Below are positions 10,229 through 22,546 of a stretch of 64,000 nucleotides of DNA, piece after piece (position 1 is the stretch's first letter; every line of letters begins with the position of its first letter). The notes beneath the pieces are model-generated. The model did not search any database. It saw only the letters and a list, made by a program, of their open reading frames with translations, and was not told the DNA's origin. The stretch is taken from NCBI GenBank assembly GCA_947579665.1, contig OX388348.1, forward strand, positions 12,958,001 through 13,022,000. Direction: 5' to 3'. A program made the position numbers and the translations under genes. This DNA comes from Sympetrum striolatum (lineage: Eukaryota > Arthropoda > Insecta > Odonata > Libellulidae).

Positions 10229-10432
10229 GAAAATAAATTTAAAGAAATTAATTCACGAATACTATTTTCCACCGTAAATTTCACACACGACCGGTTTCGT
10301 AAGTCAACTTACATCTTCAGCACGATAGAAGAGATGGACCTGAAGATGTAAGTTAACTAACGAAACCGGTCGCGTGTGAAATTTACGGTGGAAATTAGTA
10401 TAATCTAATTTATTTCTTCAATTTATTTCAAT
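10229..10432. mobile_element. Long foldback element with ACCGGTTTCG...CATCTTCAG arms
   Basis: The inner arms (10266-10320 and 10340-10395) are about 55 bp and differ at roughly three positions. They contain CGACCGGTTTCGTAAG and ACTTACATCTTCAG, with a 19 bp loop. Looser AT-rich complementarity extends both arms to about 90 bp (AAATAAATT..AAAGAAAT and its complement). It is non-coding and looks like a non-autonomous foldback or MITE. Repeat family A copy 2 begins about 55 bp to its right. Confidence 0.75.
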
Positions 10433-10485
10433 GGAATTCCACATAGTAAAGCCTGCTACCATTGATTTTTTAAAATAAATTTAAA

Positions 10486-10605
10486 GTGAGGAAAGCAAGA
10501 GCAAACTACCTCACTCTTCATTACGACTAATAAGCCTCATTCCCACTCCACACCTTTTGGTAGCCAATGATGAAGATTTTGAGGGTCATACCAGCTTCTA
10601 GAGCA
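10486..10605 (-). mobile_element. Repeat family A, copy 2 (minus strand)
   Basis: On the minus strand it reads GCTGGTATGACCCTC, then CCAAAAGGTGTGGAGTGGG, AATGAGGCTTATTAG, GAGTGAGGTAGTTTGC and TCTTGCTTTCCTCAC. After this point it stops matching the longer family members, so the downstream half is missing or diverged. Confidence 0.75.
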
Positions 10606-10639
10606 GTAACGCCAGTCTGCACCGAGAGATATATATTAG

Positions 10640-11100
10640 GCAGAACGAAAAATTTCACAGCTCGTCACCATGACGACCCAAGTGTGTGACACTCGCCGCG
10701 ATGCGAATCACACACGGAAAATTAATCCGTGTATTTTTTCCCGATTCCGTCCAAACGTTCCCCTCAAAGCCTCGGCTCCTTGGAGACGGGCCAAATAATA
10801 ATGACGTAATAACTCGCGCACCCCTACACCCGGGTTAATACGGCGATTACGAACGCGCGTTTTACGCTAATCTCTTGACCCCCCTCGTGAAAACAACGGC
10901 GAATCGTAACGCGAATTTAATATTTCCCCGTGTTTATTCCGCCAGCGTCCTTTGACAAATCGCATCAAATGTAACGTCGGTCGGACGCTCCTCGCATACG
11001 GAAATATCGAGGCATTTTGGCCCGCTTTGCTGCACCTGACGTGAGTGACGATTGCAAATCGATAAATAAAGAGGGAATAAAACATACGAGACATTATTTC
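10640..11100. other. CpG-rich island, candidate regulatory DNA
   Basis: CG dinucleotides are strikingly frequent compared with the flanks (ACTCGCCGCGATGCG, AATACGGCGATTACGAACGC, GTCGGTCGGACGCTCC). A TGACGTAA site lies at 10802-10809. A 75-codon frame on the minus strand has no motif and no recognised splice context. The island could be an enhancer, an unmethylated element or an unrecognised exon; the sequence alone does not decide. Confidence 0.35.
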
Positions 11101-11332
11101 GCGATTTTTATTTATTATTTCGGGTCTTCAAAAAAGCGCACCTTTCCAAAATTATTTACACTTCTCCTTTAAAAATATAAACGCTCATATTGATGAAATT
11201 TTTCGGAATCGATATTAATTAGATTAAAGTTAACCTAGATTATATTCACAAAATTAAAGTACGATTATAACGTAACAATTTTAAACGTTAGAGCTGTAGG
11301 GTTGGCTTGCAAGAGATAATTGTTTTGTATTT

Positions 11333-11465
11333 TAGTTTGATGGTAACCCAGAAACAGGTTTTACCTATGGGGTACCTAATTCCATCACAATGTTGAATAT
11401 TTTTTTAAAATTTTGTCTGTATCTTTAAGATGGAATAAATTTACTTATTATTATTATTATTATTA
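11333..11465 (+). mobile_element. Repeat family C, copy 1; probable LINE 3' end with TTA tail
   Basis: AGTTTGATGGTAACCC, AACAGGTTTTACCTATGGGG and TACCTAATTCCATC match the reverse complement of 58499-58555 closely, so this is a dispersed repeat. It ends in a TTA microsatellite (11446-11464). A 3' UTR-like sequence ending in a trinucleotide tail is typical of insect non-LTR retroelements, but no coding part is present. Confidence 0.5.
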
Positions 11466-12570
11466 TAAATTCCCGGGTTCGAATCCTTCACTGTATGGGA
11501 TTGTTCGAGTCCTCAACGAAGATTATTTAAATTTAGAGTTGCCTCATTAGAATAATATTGACCCGCTAAATGTGTGATAATTATCAATGATTATCAATTA
11601 TTCAGCTGAAATTTGTCATTTGTATCTTTTAATTCGCTTAAGGTTGCATCTATTTTACGTTAACGGGTGTAAATAGGAGTATCAAATTTCTAAGAATCGT
11701 AATAAATAAAATCACAATCACCATACATCTACCTTATTTCCAGTTCGTACGTAATATTTTTTCTAACTTTCCCTAGCATCTTACCTTCAAAAATGTCTTT
11801 TTTAACCCCTCCACTCTTAATTGAAGTAACTATACCCTCTACCAAAACCAACATACATAAATACGTGCCTTATCATCTACATCTTTTGCTTAACAATTTT
11901 CCTTACCATCTTTTTCTCAATTACTTTCTTTTACAGTCACTCTCCCTTCAATGATTGGACCACCCATTTCCTCGGTCAACAATCAAAATAACAAATATAC
12001 ATATATTTCTTAATCTCAATTGTTCGTTGCACATCTACCTACATACATATAGAACATCGAAATTCCGGAATGAACCCATGAGCAACTTAAACAGTCAATT
12101 AATAAATTACCACGTGAAGATGAGCAATCCTTCGTATAAGGGTTTAACCAATGATGTCGAATCGGGTTCCTCCATAGGAATCGACTTTAGATTTCGTTCC
12201 CATCAATTAGAGACGGAATCTGTAGCATCGCTCCATCAAGCGAAGAGACAGTGGAAGATGAAGGAAACGGAGAGAGGATGCCAATGGGTTAGCCAACATC
12301 GCACACCATAATCCCTCGATCCATCACAGTCAGTTTTGGCCCGACTCAAAGGGCTAAAGCATTAGGCATTCAATTGGCATAGAGTTCGGTTAAGTCTAAT
12401 AAAAGAGGGAGCGCGTATCCTTCCCATTTTTACCCGCTTCTGGAACACGGTTCTACACTCAATTCCAAAGCCCAAATAGGCGAAACCTTCAAAAATCTAT
12501 ATTCAGCGTTTTCACGAAATGAGTGCCAATACAGTTCTGTGCTTATGATATCTATCGGTAAGATATTCAG
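11466..12570. other. Spacer; isolated B-box word only
   Basis: CCCGGGTTCGAATCC at 11472-11486 resembles a B box but no tRNA-like head surrounds it. A 118-codon frame at 11955-12311 has no recognisable domain. The interval is otherwise AT-rich, with a more balanced patch at 12100-12300. Confidence 0.45.
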
Positions 12571-12735
12571 GCCGAAAGCTGGTTTTAACTTCACTCCCTC
12601 TAGCATTAGTTTATGAAAAACTAGTAGAGGGCAATTAGGCTTAGTAGGATAAAAAGGAGTGAGGTAGTTTGCCATCGATTTTGCCTCAATTTAAATATCA
12701 TCTCCCATAATAGAACAAGGGAACTCTTGCGAAAA
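12571..12735 (+). mobile_element. Repeat family A, copy 3
   Basis: AAAGCTGGTTTTAACTTCAC, CCCTCTAGCATTAG, then CTAGTAGAGGGCAATTAGGC and GAGTGAGGTAGTTTGCC. The internal CCCTCTA/TAGAGGG hairpin of the family is visible. Downstream, GGGAACTCTTGCG matches a word in copy 8, so part of the downstream half may survive in diverged form. Confidence 0.75.
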
Positions 12736-14515
12736 GTGCCGAAAACTAAAATTCGTAAAAAAACTAATAGAAAGGGTGAGTTAGAATATGTTTGACATGT
12801 TTAGAAAACAAAGTATTAGGAGAGCTCTAATGTGATTAAGATATTCTCAAGAAATATTTGGCATGCTTAGCGAAGTAGCTCAAAGAAGGATGAGGATATA
12901 TAAATAAGAAAGTTTTAAGAGAAAGTTATTTTGAGAAGATTCAGCTTTTTTTCATCCCCAAATATCAATCATGACATACTTAAATTACTTGATAATTAAT
13001 TGTATTGGCAACGAAGGTAGTTATGAATGAATATATTTCTTTTCAGCAATTAATAATTTACAAATGAATACCGTAAAAAATTCCGCTTTCAAACCAGACA
13101 TCTTCATTGCCAACCTTATCTCTAAAGTCGTGTTTGTTTACTTTTCACAATTCTTAGAAGGTTGAATTGGAAAATCGCCTAATAAAGATAAATTAGGAAC
13201 TTTACGTTCATCCATTCGAAACAAAAGGCAATTTATTGATTATACTTATCTAGAACTGTAAATTTATAGGATTATTGTAATAGCATTAACGATTTGTATT
13301 GTATATAATAATTAGTTTATACGTAGTTTCCATTAATCGCAACGCTAATGCCAATTATTTATCCTATGCATATTTGTATTTCCTTGGATCAAAAAATTTA
13401 TTATTATCACGAAAAAGTGTGGAGGGAAATGTTCCTTCGGATGTATCCATAATGTCAATGAGATGACAAGGTGATGATTTTCAGTTGTTGGTCTAAAAGG
13501 GAGTCCGTGTTAAAGATGCAGAGGCATTTGAAGATAACAATGTGATTTTGAGTCGCAAGACGCTCAACAAGGGAGCGCCCGCGGGAAAGTTGGTGTTGCA
13601 GATCAACTCGCGACCTCAGTACACAATAATGACTCACGGGAAGGATTACTCACCCTCTTAAGAACGGGTGGATATCAGTTGAGGTCAATACCACCTTAAG
13701 GCCAATTTTAGATTCCCTTTGTATCATGTGCCCTTTTGCACCGGGAACGCATACCCTTTGGATTGGCCTTCCTTTCCGCTAAATTTCAACGGGCGTTCAC
13801 TCAAGCAAAATCACTACACGGGGCAGATAAACAGGCGGCAGATGGGACGGTAACCATGGAATCTGAGAATCAACTGCGCGCCAACACTCAAAATAGAGCG
13901 ATATTCTTTTTCTTTGGCACCGCTATAACATGCGCTACTCGCCAACACTTTGAATACAGTTTCTTTCCTTCGCGTTCGGAATGGCGAGCGCAGACATCGG
14001 ATACGAGGGCACTCAGAGGCAATATAAACACGGTTCAGAGTTCTTGATTGTTGACTTTGAATGTTTTAAATGGCCCATAATCACGGAGGACTACTATGCT
14101 AATTTCGCCATTGTTAAGAGTTGTGTTGATAGGTTTTATCGCTGAGAAAATTAAGAATTTTATTTGCTGTTTCAATGTTAATAAGTTTTTCATTGTTGAG
14201 TCCAACCTCACTTCCTAATTGTCTGAAGTCGGTAATAGAGCACTGGAAACACCGGCTACAACTGCGTGGCAACACTAACTCGTTGTTTCGATTGTTAACA
14301 CAATGTAACACTGTTACCGTAATATCGATGCGCATTACAACCATATTGTAATTAATGTACCGATATTTGTTGAAACTACGTTATTATGATTATTGAGTTG
14401 GTTATTTTTGCTATCATTGTTTCGTAATACAGTTTCAACAATTATACACTATCTCTTATCTTACTGATATCAAGGCAACATTTTAAATGAATCACTGATT
14501 TTAAACGGAACATGA
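12736..14515. other. AT-rich spacer with a mixed island at 13440-14050
   Basis: 12736-13430 is AT-rich. From 13440 to 14050 GC rises (GGGAGCGCCCGCGGGAAAG, CGCGTTCGGAATGGCGAGCG). A 103-codon frame at 13736-14047 shows no domain. 14100-14470 is AT-rich with many GTTAACAATG/TTGTTA-type words. Confidence 0.45.
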
Positions 14516-14945
14516 TTCACTGATAAACATTGTAAAAAATGTTACTGCTCGTGTTAATATGTGATTTACTGTTAAATACCGTTTTAAATTACGTTAATAG
14601 TATGAAATATAGTATGAATATAGTAAAATGAAATTTATCTAAAGCATCGACTTTGAATCTTCCATAAAACAATTGCGGTGAATACTGAGTCAATTCACTG
14701 ACATATATTTTAAAAAAGTCAGCGTTCGAGTAGATTTTTGATTTAGTGCAATTTGCATTCCGTCATTAGTATATAAAATAAAATGAATCAAGGAATCAAT
14801 TGTAAATCGCAAGGAAACAATTACGGTGAATACTGAAAATATTCACTGATATACACAAGTAAAAATAGTACGAACACATGTAAAAAAGTCAGCGCACATG
14901 TGTATTAGTGGTTTACTGTAAAACGAAGTTTAGCATACTGTGACT
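14516..14945. repeat. Degenerate tandem repeat, three units of about 150-180 bp
   Basis: Units begin with TTCACTGATA-type words at 14516, 14694 and 14842. Shared landmarks are GTAAAAAATGTTACTGC or TAAAAAAGTCAGCG early in the unit, GATTTACTG-like words, and AACAATTGCGGTGAATACTGA at the end (ACAATTACGGTGAATACTGA in the next unit). Period lengths differ, so units have gained or lost sequence. Non-coding. Confidence 0.6.
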
Positions 14946-15260
14946 GATGTGTGCAATGAACTAAATCTGAACTTTCAATTCAATATTCGAGTAAATCCCC
15001 CTTCGAATGTAGGCGTCTCACAGTCTGGATCCGGCCCGCCTCTCTCTCCATCGCTCCACGTCCGACTTGGATATCGAAACATCCAATTTCGACTCATCGC
15101 CGTGAAAAACGTAAGTAGCCATTGATGCACGTGACGCAGAGATCAGACGATTTCGATAAATGAGAACGCCTAAAAGTTTGGGGGCGCCGTGCACGTCGTG
15201 ACTTCGGGAAAATGGGTTTCCCAAAATCGAAATCTGTAGCAAAAAGATAATGAACCAGAA
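14946..15260. other. CpG-containing island
   Basis: A short island with GGCCCGCCTCTCTC, CGTCCGACTTGGATATCG and GGGGCGCCGTGCACGTCG. Overlapping 61- and 74-codon frames on opposite strands show no motif. It may be a regulatory island like the others. Confidence 0.35.
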
Positions 15261-16390
15261 GGACTCAATCTTCTCGCAGATTATCGTAATGTTTTACAGC
15301 TTAAGAGAAATTTGCGGTTTGTTAGAAACATGACTCACATCCGGTGCAAGGTTTTCGATTTCCGTAAACATGTACTTAAAAGTTTGAAAGGGAGTCATTC
15401 TCGCCAAATATCCGCGTAGGAGATTCCCATAGCCTTGACATTTACGATATCAAAACGGGGATTCTATTGGAATTTACCTTTAGAGCGAAGTTTTACCGTC
15501 AATTTTCCTCACTCTTTTCTCGACATCACAAGGCGAACATGATGAAATGAGAATAAGAAAGAAGCTACCCCTTCCAAGTTTCGTCTAAGCGCTTAAGAGG
15601 TACGAATTTACCACTAAAACAATACATTCATAACGAAAAATTAGACTATTATAGCAACTTAATGATTTAACATAAGACGAAATGAGAAAAAATTGGAAAT
15701 TACAGATCTGATGATAATAAACAATACTTTGTAAGTGTTGAGTCATAAAATCCTCACATGCAAATTAAATATTTTTCCGTAACCAACAATGAAGGAGTTC
15801 ACCAATTAATTGCCTACTATTACTTATTACTTACCTAACAATGAGTGGGAATAACTGTTATAGCGTCACTCATATAGACAGATTAAAAATTTAACACCAC
15901 AATAGACGTGCCGGAATGGATAGCAATTGTTGTGCACTCACCTGAAACAAAAGAAAAATAGAATTTAATGAAATTTACTCAACAAAAGAACATATGATTA
16001 ATCAAAGTAAATTAAATACGGCAACAATCAAAAAGCAAGCAATACAATTATGACAATAAAGTGATGGTCAATATAGATACATAAAAAGGTTTTTTTGCGT
16101 ACACATACAAATACACGCACACTTATACAAGAATGTGTACACACTATTATGGGCAAACAGCAGAAAAGTTTGCGTGATTAAAAATAAAAATATACACACT
16201 TATGCAATTATTTGCATACAAACGAATAAGAATAACTTTACACATACATAATTCATTTTCATATACATTCCCGATAAAATGAAGCCCCTTTTAAGAAAAA
16301 AGTGTCCATGATAACGGTACACATATTTCAATTAAAAAATGCATTAGCGAAATAATTTAAACCAATTTGTACATCAATTCATTAACGAAC
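15261..16390. other. AT-rich spacer, CA-rich around 16090-16260
   Basis: No gene is recognised. Positions 16090-16260 contain many ACACAT/TACACAC words, a loose CA/TA-rich simple sequence. Confidence 0.5.
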
Positions 16391-17060
16391 TCGCTGCAAT
16401 ATAACAAACATGACCCTAATTATCCCAGCAGAGCGGCGACGCAGTCGCTGACACGTAAATGCTGCGAAACTCAGACATGCGGCGTGAAGTGTTCGGACAC
16501 AGAGAGGGGATAAACAAATGGAAATATGAGAGAGGAAGTTTTTAAGGAAGGCGAAAGGAACTGCGGAAGAGCCGGTGTCTCTCTGAGGGAGGCTGAGAGG
16601 CCGTGGACCCCTTCACACGAGCACTCTCTCGACACGAGCATCTCGACCTAAACCCCTTCCATCGCAAAAATCCCGGCACTTTAAAAAAACCTACCCCTTT
16701 CCGCTTTCTCTTAAAATAGTGGCATCCTTAGTTGGATGCCGTGTACGTCGGGGAACGAGGCCGGGAATTAATCACGCGGGGAAGGAACCATGTCTCTCCA
16801 GGAGTAACCCCTTCCTAAGGGGTCGAAAGGGCAGAGAGGGAAGAGGGTTGATAAAAATCAGCGACTACTAGTGCTTCTGGGGGGGATGAGAGAGGTCTTT
16901 GCCCATATCATCTCGTTTTGCATAATTAATTGCTATCGCGTTAAACTTCCGGGAGTTAAATCATCAGATTTAGGCGGTGAATCCCACCCAACGATTCTCG
17001 TTTAAGATCGCGAAGAATTGTGAAAGGCATGGGTGAATATTGATGAATTTTTTGCTGTTG
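16391..17060. other. CpG-rich island
   Basis: GCAGAGCGGCGACGCAGTCG, GGATGCCGTGTACGTCGG and AATCACGCGGGGAAGG mark a GC-richer island in AT-rich surroundings. No long open frame is present. It is a candidate regulatory island. Confidence 0.35.
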
Positions 17061-18220
17061 ATGAATCGAGGTAAGGGCTCGCTGGGATCGATAGCACCAT
17101 GACGATAAACTCGAATCTCAGTAATGAATGGAGTAGGTTAATTTTTATACACACATACAAATGTATATACAAAGAAATTCATTTGTAAAAGTTATTTTTA
17201 TACATTTTGTGATTTATAATGCTATTTCCTTCGTTTCTTGACATATTTACATAACTAACAATAGAGTAGGAGGTACATTTACATTAAAGCTGTACAGTTT
17301 CGGACGATTTTGAACCCGAAATTTTTTAATTGAAATTGAATTAATTTGTGCAGTTTCGGATGCTTTTCAAAGCCGGCAGCTGAAATTTTAATCGAATGAT
17401 GATACCTATGAATCAATCAAAAAATTATAAATGGATTTTTTCTAACTATACTTAAGGTAAACGTCGTAATGTTAGGAAATAGCTTCTTTTTGTTAGAATA
17501 TCCTTAATACCACGTCAAGATATAAATAGTTACATCCATAAATGGAATGGATAATAAACTATATAAAGATAAATACTCTTTAAGAGCTATGACTACTATT
17601 TTTGATTTAATGTAAAATTAAATAACAAAGACAAAATATGACTATGTCCACAGAAAACAGTCAGATTTTTTTTTTTCATTTAATTATGAATAAGTTCCAC
17701 CAGATATCGCCAGAAGTCATTGATTGAATGTAAAATTTTGTTGAGCACTACCTAGCAGGCTAATAAGAGAAGGAAAATTTAGAGAAGAAAGAAAAAAAGC
17801 TGATTATATTCTTTAAGTATTCTACGATCAGTAGGTTCCTGTGTCTCAATATTAACTAACTGCAATCATAATTATTTCTTTTTCATCACTCTCAGTGATT
17901 ATTATACAAATATATGCCCCCTTTGGTCCGTCAAATAAAGAAGGTCGTCTAAACATTCGGTCGACTTTCATAAATAGAAACACTGCACTTAGAGGTATTC
18001 CAATCCTTAAAACCTCAAATAAGACGGAGGTATATTCACTAAGTTCTGCGGAACATACTTCATAAAATATGACGAGGCGTTTGACAAAACATGATAAAAT
18101 ATTCCCATAAATATCGTCACCCAAAACTACCAACGAAAACATTTTTCGAAGCGACCGTCAAACAACACCAAAATCGATAAATATTCCTACACATGAGCAA
18201 CTCAACAAGTAACCCATCGA
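17061..18220. other. AT-rich spacer, no feature seen
   Basis: Poly-A and poly-T rich. A 96-codon frame on the minus strand at 17852-18142 has no recognisable domain and sits in low-complexity AT-rich DNA. Confidence 0.5.
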
Positions 18221-18760
18221 GATATTTGAAGAATGCTTCAAAAAAATAGAGAGACCCAAAGGCGAAAAACATCAACTCGAAAAAGCCTGCAAAAACGATC
18301 GAACCTAAGTAGAGAGAGGCGAATGATAATTTCGCAAATGAAAAAAGCAGCACCAACAGCGGTTGGGGGAAGAAAAAACAAGGATGCAGATAGAGAGACA
18401 GGGGTAATGCAGCCTCAGCAATATCGCAGCATGTGCTGCTCGACACACGGCGGCCAAATTACTGCCACCTCGTGGGAGACAACTGTACCAAAATAAAGCG
18501 AACGTGAGGCGGCATAATTCGGCGTGCATAATCGCATGCACGGAATTAGCCGTAATAAGCCCCGGCGAAAAGAAAAGGAGTCACGGTTTGGTTTTAATTA
18601 AAGAGAACAAAACTATTAGGGGGATCTCTGAAGGAAGTTGGGAGAACACTGGAGAAACTGCATCATCAAAGGAAGAGGAAAATATTCCGCGATAAAGAAG
18701 CAGTGGAAGATGAAAAGTGAAACATCCGAAGTCGGTCACAGAGCAATATTTTCCAATTCG
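18221..18760. other. Purine-rich then CpG-containing island
   Basis: AGAGAGAGGCGAATG-type purine runs are followed by GCTCGACACACGGCGGCC, GCGTGCATAATCGCATGCAC and CCCCGGCGAAAAG. Several frames of 60-109 codons overlap on both strands; none has a motif. Confidence 0.4.
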
Positions 18761-21062
18761 TGACTGCCATACAAAAATATCATTTCGCATACGATTCCAG
18801 ATTTCTTATTCCTATTTCAAATGAAATAATTAGGGACGATACTGTGGTTTCTAAAGCGATCTTAATCTTGTAGGAGACACGCTGAGGGTGGGTTAGATGG
18901 AAGAGTAGAATTTTAATCTAAATCTCGCACGAATAAAGACATGTAATTATTACTTTCAGGTATTTATCTTTCGTTAGGGTTTTATCGCCAAAAAGTTAAC
19001 CTTTATTTCTCTATGAATAGAGTTCTATGACATCCAACAGCTATTTATGGTAAACATCAAAGTTGAAACAGCTTGATTTATGATAACTCCAATGAAATCA
19101 AGAGACATGGACGAAATTGATTGAATAGTCAAGCAAATTTAAAAAAAATCATTCTTAACAGATCAAACGACTCTAAAAAATACTTAAATGAGTGAGCGAT
19201 TACAAATTCAATAAACCAATACGTTAGGAATGACCAGTGTTGAGATAGGTAATTTTAATGAGTATAATTAATTTTATGAAGGCACACAGAAACATACGGA
19301 GTCATGGCACATTTATTTACTTAACTAAATATTTAATTAACCAGCACCACAGCAATAGGAAATTTCCGAAAATACCAGGAAATGATTATAATACGATTAA
19401 ATATTAAATGGACAACAAGCTTGGGTAATTAAATTCAATTACTTTCAGCAATAGAGGAAATTGGTTTTTAACGTCATACTAAAATAAATTAACGAAAACA
19501 GCAAATCAATCAAAAAAAGTAAATTTGCGAAAATTACACATACATATATACCTACTTAATGAGAATAAAAATGGATCCGGTAAGTTTATATCAATTGATT
19601 GTTAGATCCACATAATTTAGGAGAGCCTACTTAGGAGACTTAATGCATCCATTGTCGATAATTCAACGTCAGGACGCCTCCCAGGTTTCAATTAGGCTCG
19701 AGTTGATTTCGGCTCGTATCACGCAAGATTAACCTCTGCGAATGATCAAACTTCCAGGAATATCAATTTCTAATAAGGAGCGAATTAGGGTACATACATT
19801 CACAATTAGAGCGAAACTGCTAGAAAATATTCATTGTGACGCTTCGTCACTGCATCGCTAAAAAAATTAACCGATAACTGTAATTAATACGTTACCTTGG
19901 CGACGCTAATCTAAAGATGATTGCATATGCAGAAACAAATAATTATAAAAACGGTACAGAAGAGCCGACGCGAGCATTTTCTTCACCGGAATGTGTTTAA
20001 AAAAAATTACAAGAAACTTATATTTTCCGTAAGGAATCCATAAAATTACAAAGTAACAATTTTTTGCAATGGGATCTGGAATGAAACAGGGATCAATGAT
20101 TCCATTCCTAGATCAATCTATCCATTATTTTTTTCCCACGAAATGTATCTACGATGGAGAATTAATAGGCACTGGGACCCCAATAGTTGTAACTAAGTTA
20201 ACTGGCCTAAGGCATTATATGTTATAATTAAATAATTTTCATGACAAGTAACAATGACGGTAAAAATGTATTATAATTAAGCTAATTTGCTTTTTATGGG
20301 CTAATGTTGTCTGTTAATTAATTAATGCGAAACAATGTAACCAATCTTTTTCTATATGTAATTACTTGTTAATATTAATTATATCATTGGAATATAGGTT
20401 GAAACTAAATTAAAATATGTAATCAAACCTCTACCTATTAGTCTATTATTTGGCTACCATTTTTCATAGCTACAGAAATAATTTTTAAAAAATAATCATT
20501 TGCATATTTCACTTAATCATTAAGCATAACTTGCAATTAAACTTTTATCGAAAACTGAGCAATGAAATAGAAAACAATCACAGATTTTTTCATGCTTAAA
20601 ATGTAATGCCATACATTAAAAGCAAATTAAATGTATTTCGTTCACTTTTCTTTAGCCATGTAAGATGGTTTAGAGAGAAAATATACATAACTTATAACGT
20701 TAAAATACTATACCTTAAGTCTGCTTTGGTAAAAGAATTCCGAAATTAGATAAAACGATTAATATCTGCCAGACCAAATCATGGCGTTACCCTATGACAG
20801 AGTTGAATCCGAAACGGATCAAAAATAAAACATAATCCCTCTAAATGCTGTTTCCACCCAGAGGGTACGCGTAAGCAGATCTGTCGACACCGTTTACCCG
20901 AAAGTAGGGCTAAGAAGTACAGAGAGAGGATAAAGTGATCCCTCGTCAACGTGACTCGACTTGTTGAGCTCCTCCGTGGTTAATTACATTGAGCCTAACC
21001 CACTCACGGCGCAAATATTAACAGCAACATAAATGCCCCAACTATAATCCCAGCAGGAGAAG
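18761..21062. other. Long AT-rich spacer
   Basis: No gene or clear repeat. A more balanced patch at 19640-19720 and another at 20860-21060 (ACGCGTAAGCAG, GTCGACACCG) lie before the CCAAT palindrome. Confidence 0.5.
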
Positions 21063-21085
21063 GATTGGCTAATTATTAGCCAATC
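21063..21085. promoter_or_regulatory. Perfect palindrome with inverted CCAAT boxes around TAATTATTA
   Basis: GATTGGCTAAT (21063-21073), one central T, and ATTAGCCAATC (21075-21085) are perfect inverted complements. Each arm carries a CCAAT box (ATTGG/CCAAT), and the centre reads TAATTATTA, a homeodomain-type core. The palindrome lies in a mixed-composition stretch of about 250 bp. CCAAT is the known NF-Y site; binding here is inference. Confidence 0.35.
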
Positions 21086-22546
21086 AGGACCGTCATCCGG
21101 GATTCCATTACGCGATAGAGAAGTAATCACGAACGTGAGGCAGGCAAAAGTGATGCTTAATAGGCACATGACCTCCGAACGTCCTCATCTTGTGACGCAA
21201 AATCTATAGTCGCTGGAAAGTACTTCAAAACCGCGAGATCAGTGACTCCAAGTCTTATTATTATATAAAAGTACCGAAAATCATCAACTTGGAAAAAGTT
21301 TCTTTTTCAGGGCATAAGCTTCAAAGCCTATAAACGGGACGTATGCATAATTCTTTGACTTCTGCTTTGTGGTTAAAAAAAATGTAAAAGAAATTACATT
21401 AAAAATATTTGAAGGTTAAGTAAGGGGAGAAAAAATGAGTTGTAATGCTGTATTGTTGTATCTTTATGTTTTATGTTCAACAATAGCCAACAACGTTTCA
21501 TTTTTGTAATTAGTAGGTATTGTCTCAGTGTGTAGGATGGCATTTTTTATGTAGAAGTGTATTTTTATAATGCAGCTACCGAACTATTAATCTATCTGGT
21601 GTTTATGAATCGATAATAAGAACTACAATTAAGTCACCACAAAATCACAACAATTATTCGGTTACACTAACAATATTGATAATTTCATGTAGTGAGCCAC
21701 CGAAATACAACAATGTAACTGAGATATAATTGATAATACAATAAGTGGAGAATTGAATTAAACACAGAGCATGTGAAATAAGCTTTTACACTTTAAATCA
21801 AAGAAGAAAACATAATTGAACCCAAGGAAACTGGTAATTAGACACTAAACCCCAATTAAAAATTAACTGTTCAGGCGATACTAGCCGAAAAATTACCGTT
21901 TTTGTTGCGAGTATAACATAAGGCATTGAGTAAAGATTCAACTACATAAACAACTAAGTCTACTCTTGTATAATCAAACAAAGATCTACACCGGATCATC
22001 ATTGCGTAAACAAAGAATTTCCACAAACACGATCATAATGAAATTACGCAAATAAGGATAACTTCGTCATTGAAATGAATGCTTAAGGTCGAGTAGAACA
22101 TGATGCTCACTCACTTTACGTAATAGTTCCATAACTTCAAAAAAATTTCACTTTCGCATCAAAATATAAAAAAACACACTGCCTCGACTAAATTGCAGGA
22201 CTTCCCTCGCGGATCGCAGTATTTAGCGACGATTTTTTCAAGATCGAGTAAAAGTTGCACGATTGTGCGGTAAGTGCTTTCGCGAAAGGAAAACATAAAA
22301 AAGGGAAGCCTTTGAAAGAGGCGTACATTTGAGGAAGTGAGCGGGGAGAGCTTAAAAAAGAATGGGGCGACATTAAATGAAGTGAAAGGAAAAGTCGTAT
22401 TGAACGATTTGAATAGAACAGGTGGAACACATTCCCCGAGAAAAGTGAAAAACAATTCGTGTAAACAGAATGATAAGAGAAGGATTTTGGTGTTAAAATA
22501 GACGGGTCATACTAACAATAAAATAATGGTCTTTAGGCAAAAAGAC
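21086..22546. other. Spacer, no gene seen
   Basis: AT-rich. On the minus strand at 22159-22455 a 98-codon frame overlaps an 80-codon frame in a second register. Both are phenylalanine/serine-rich, reflecting a purine-rich plus strand at 22260-22440. Confidence 0.5.

Noticed and set aside
11472..11486. B-box word CCCGGGTTCGAATCC
   Set aside because: No A box or tRNA-like fold around it.
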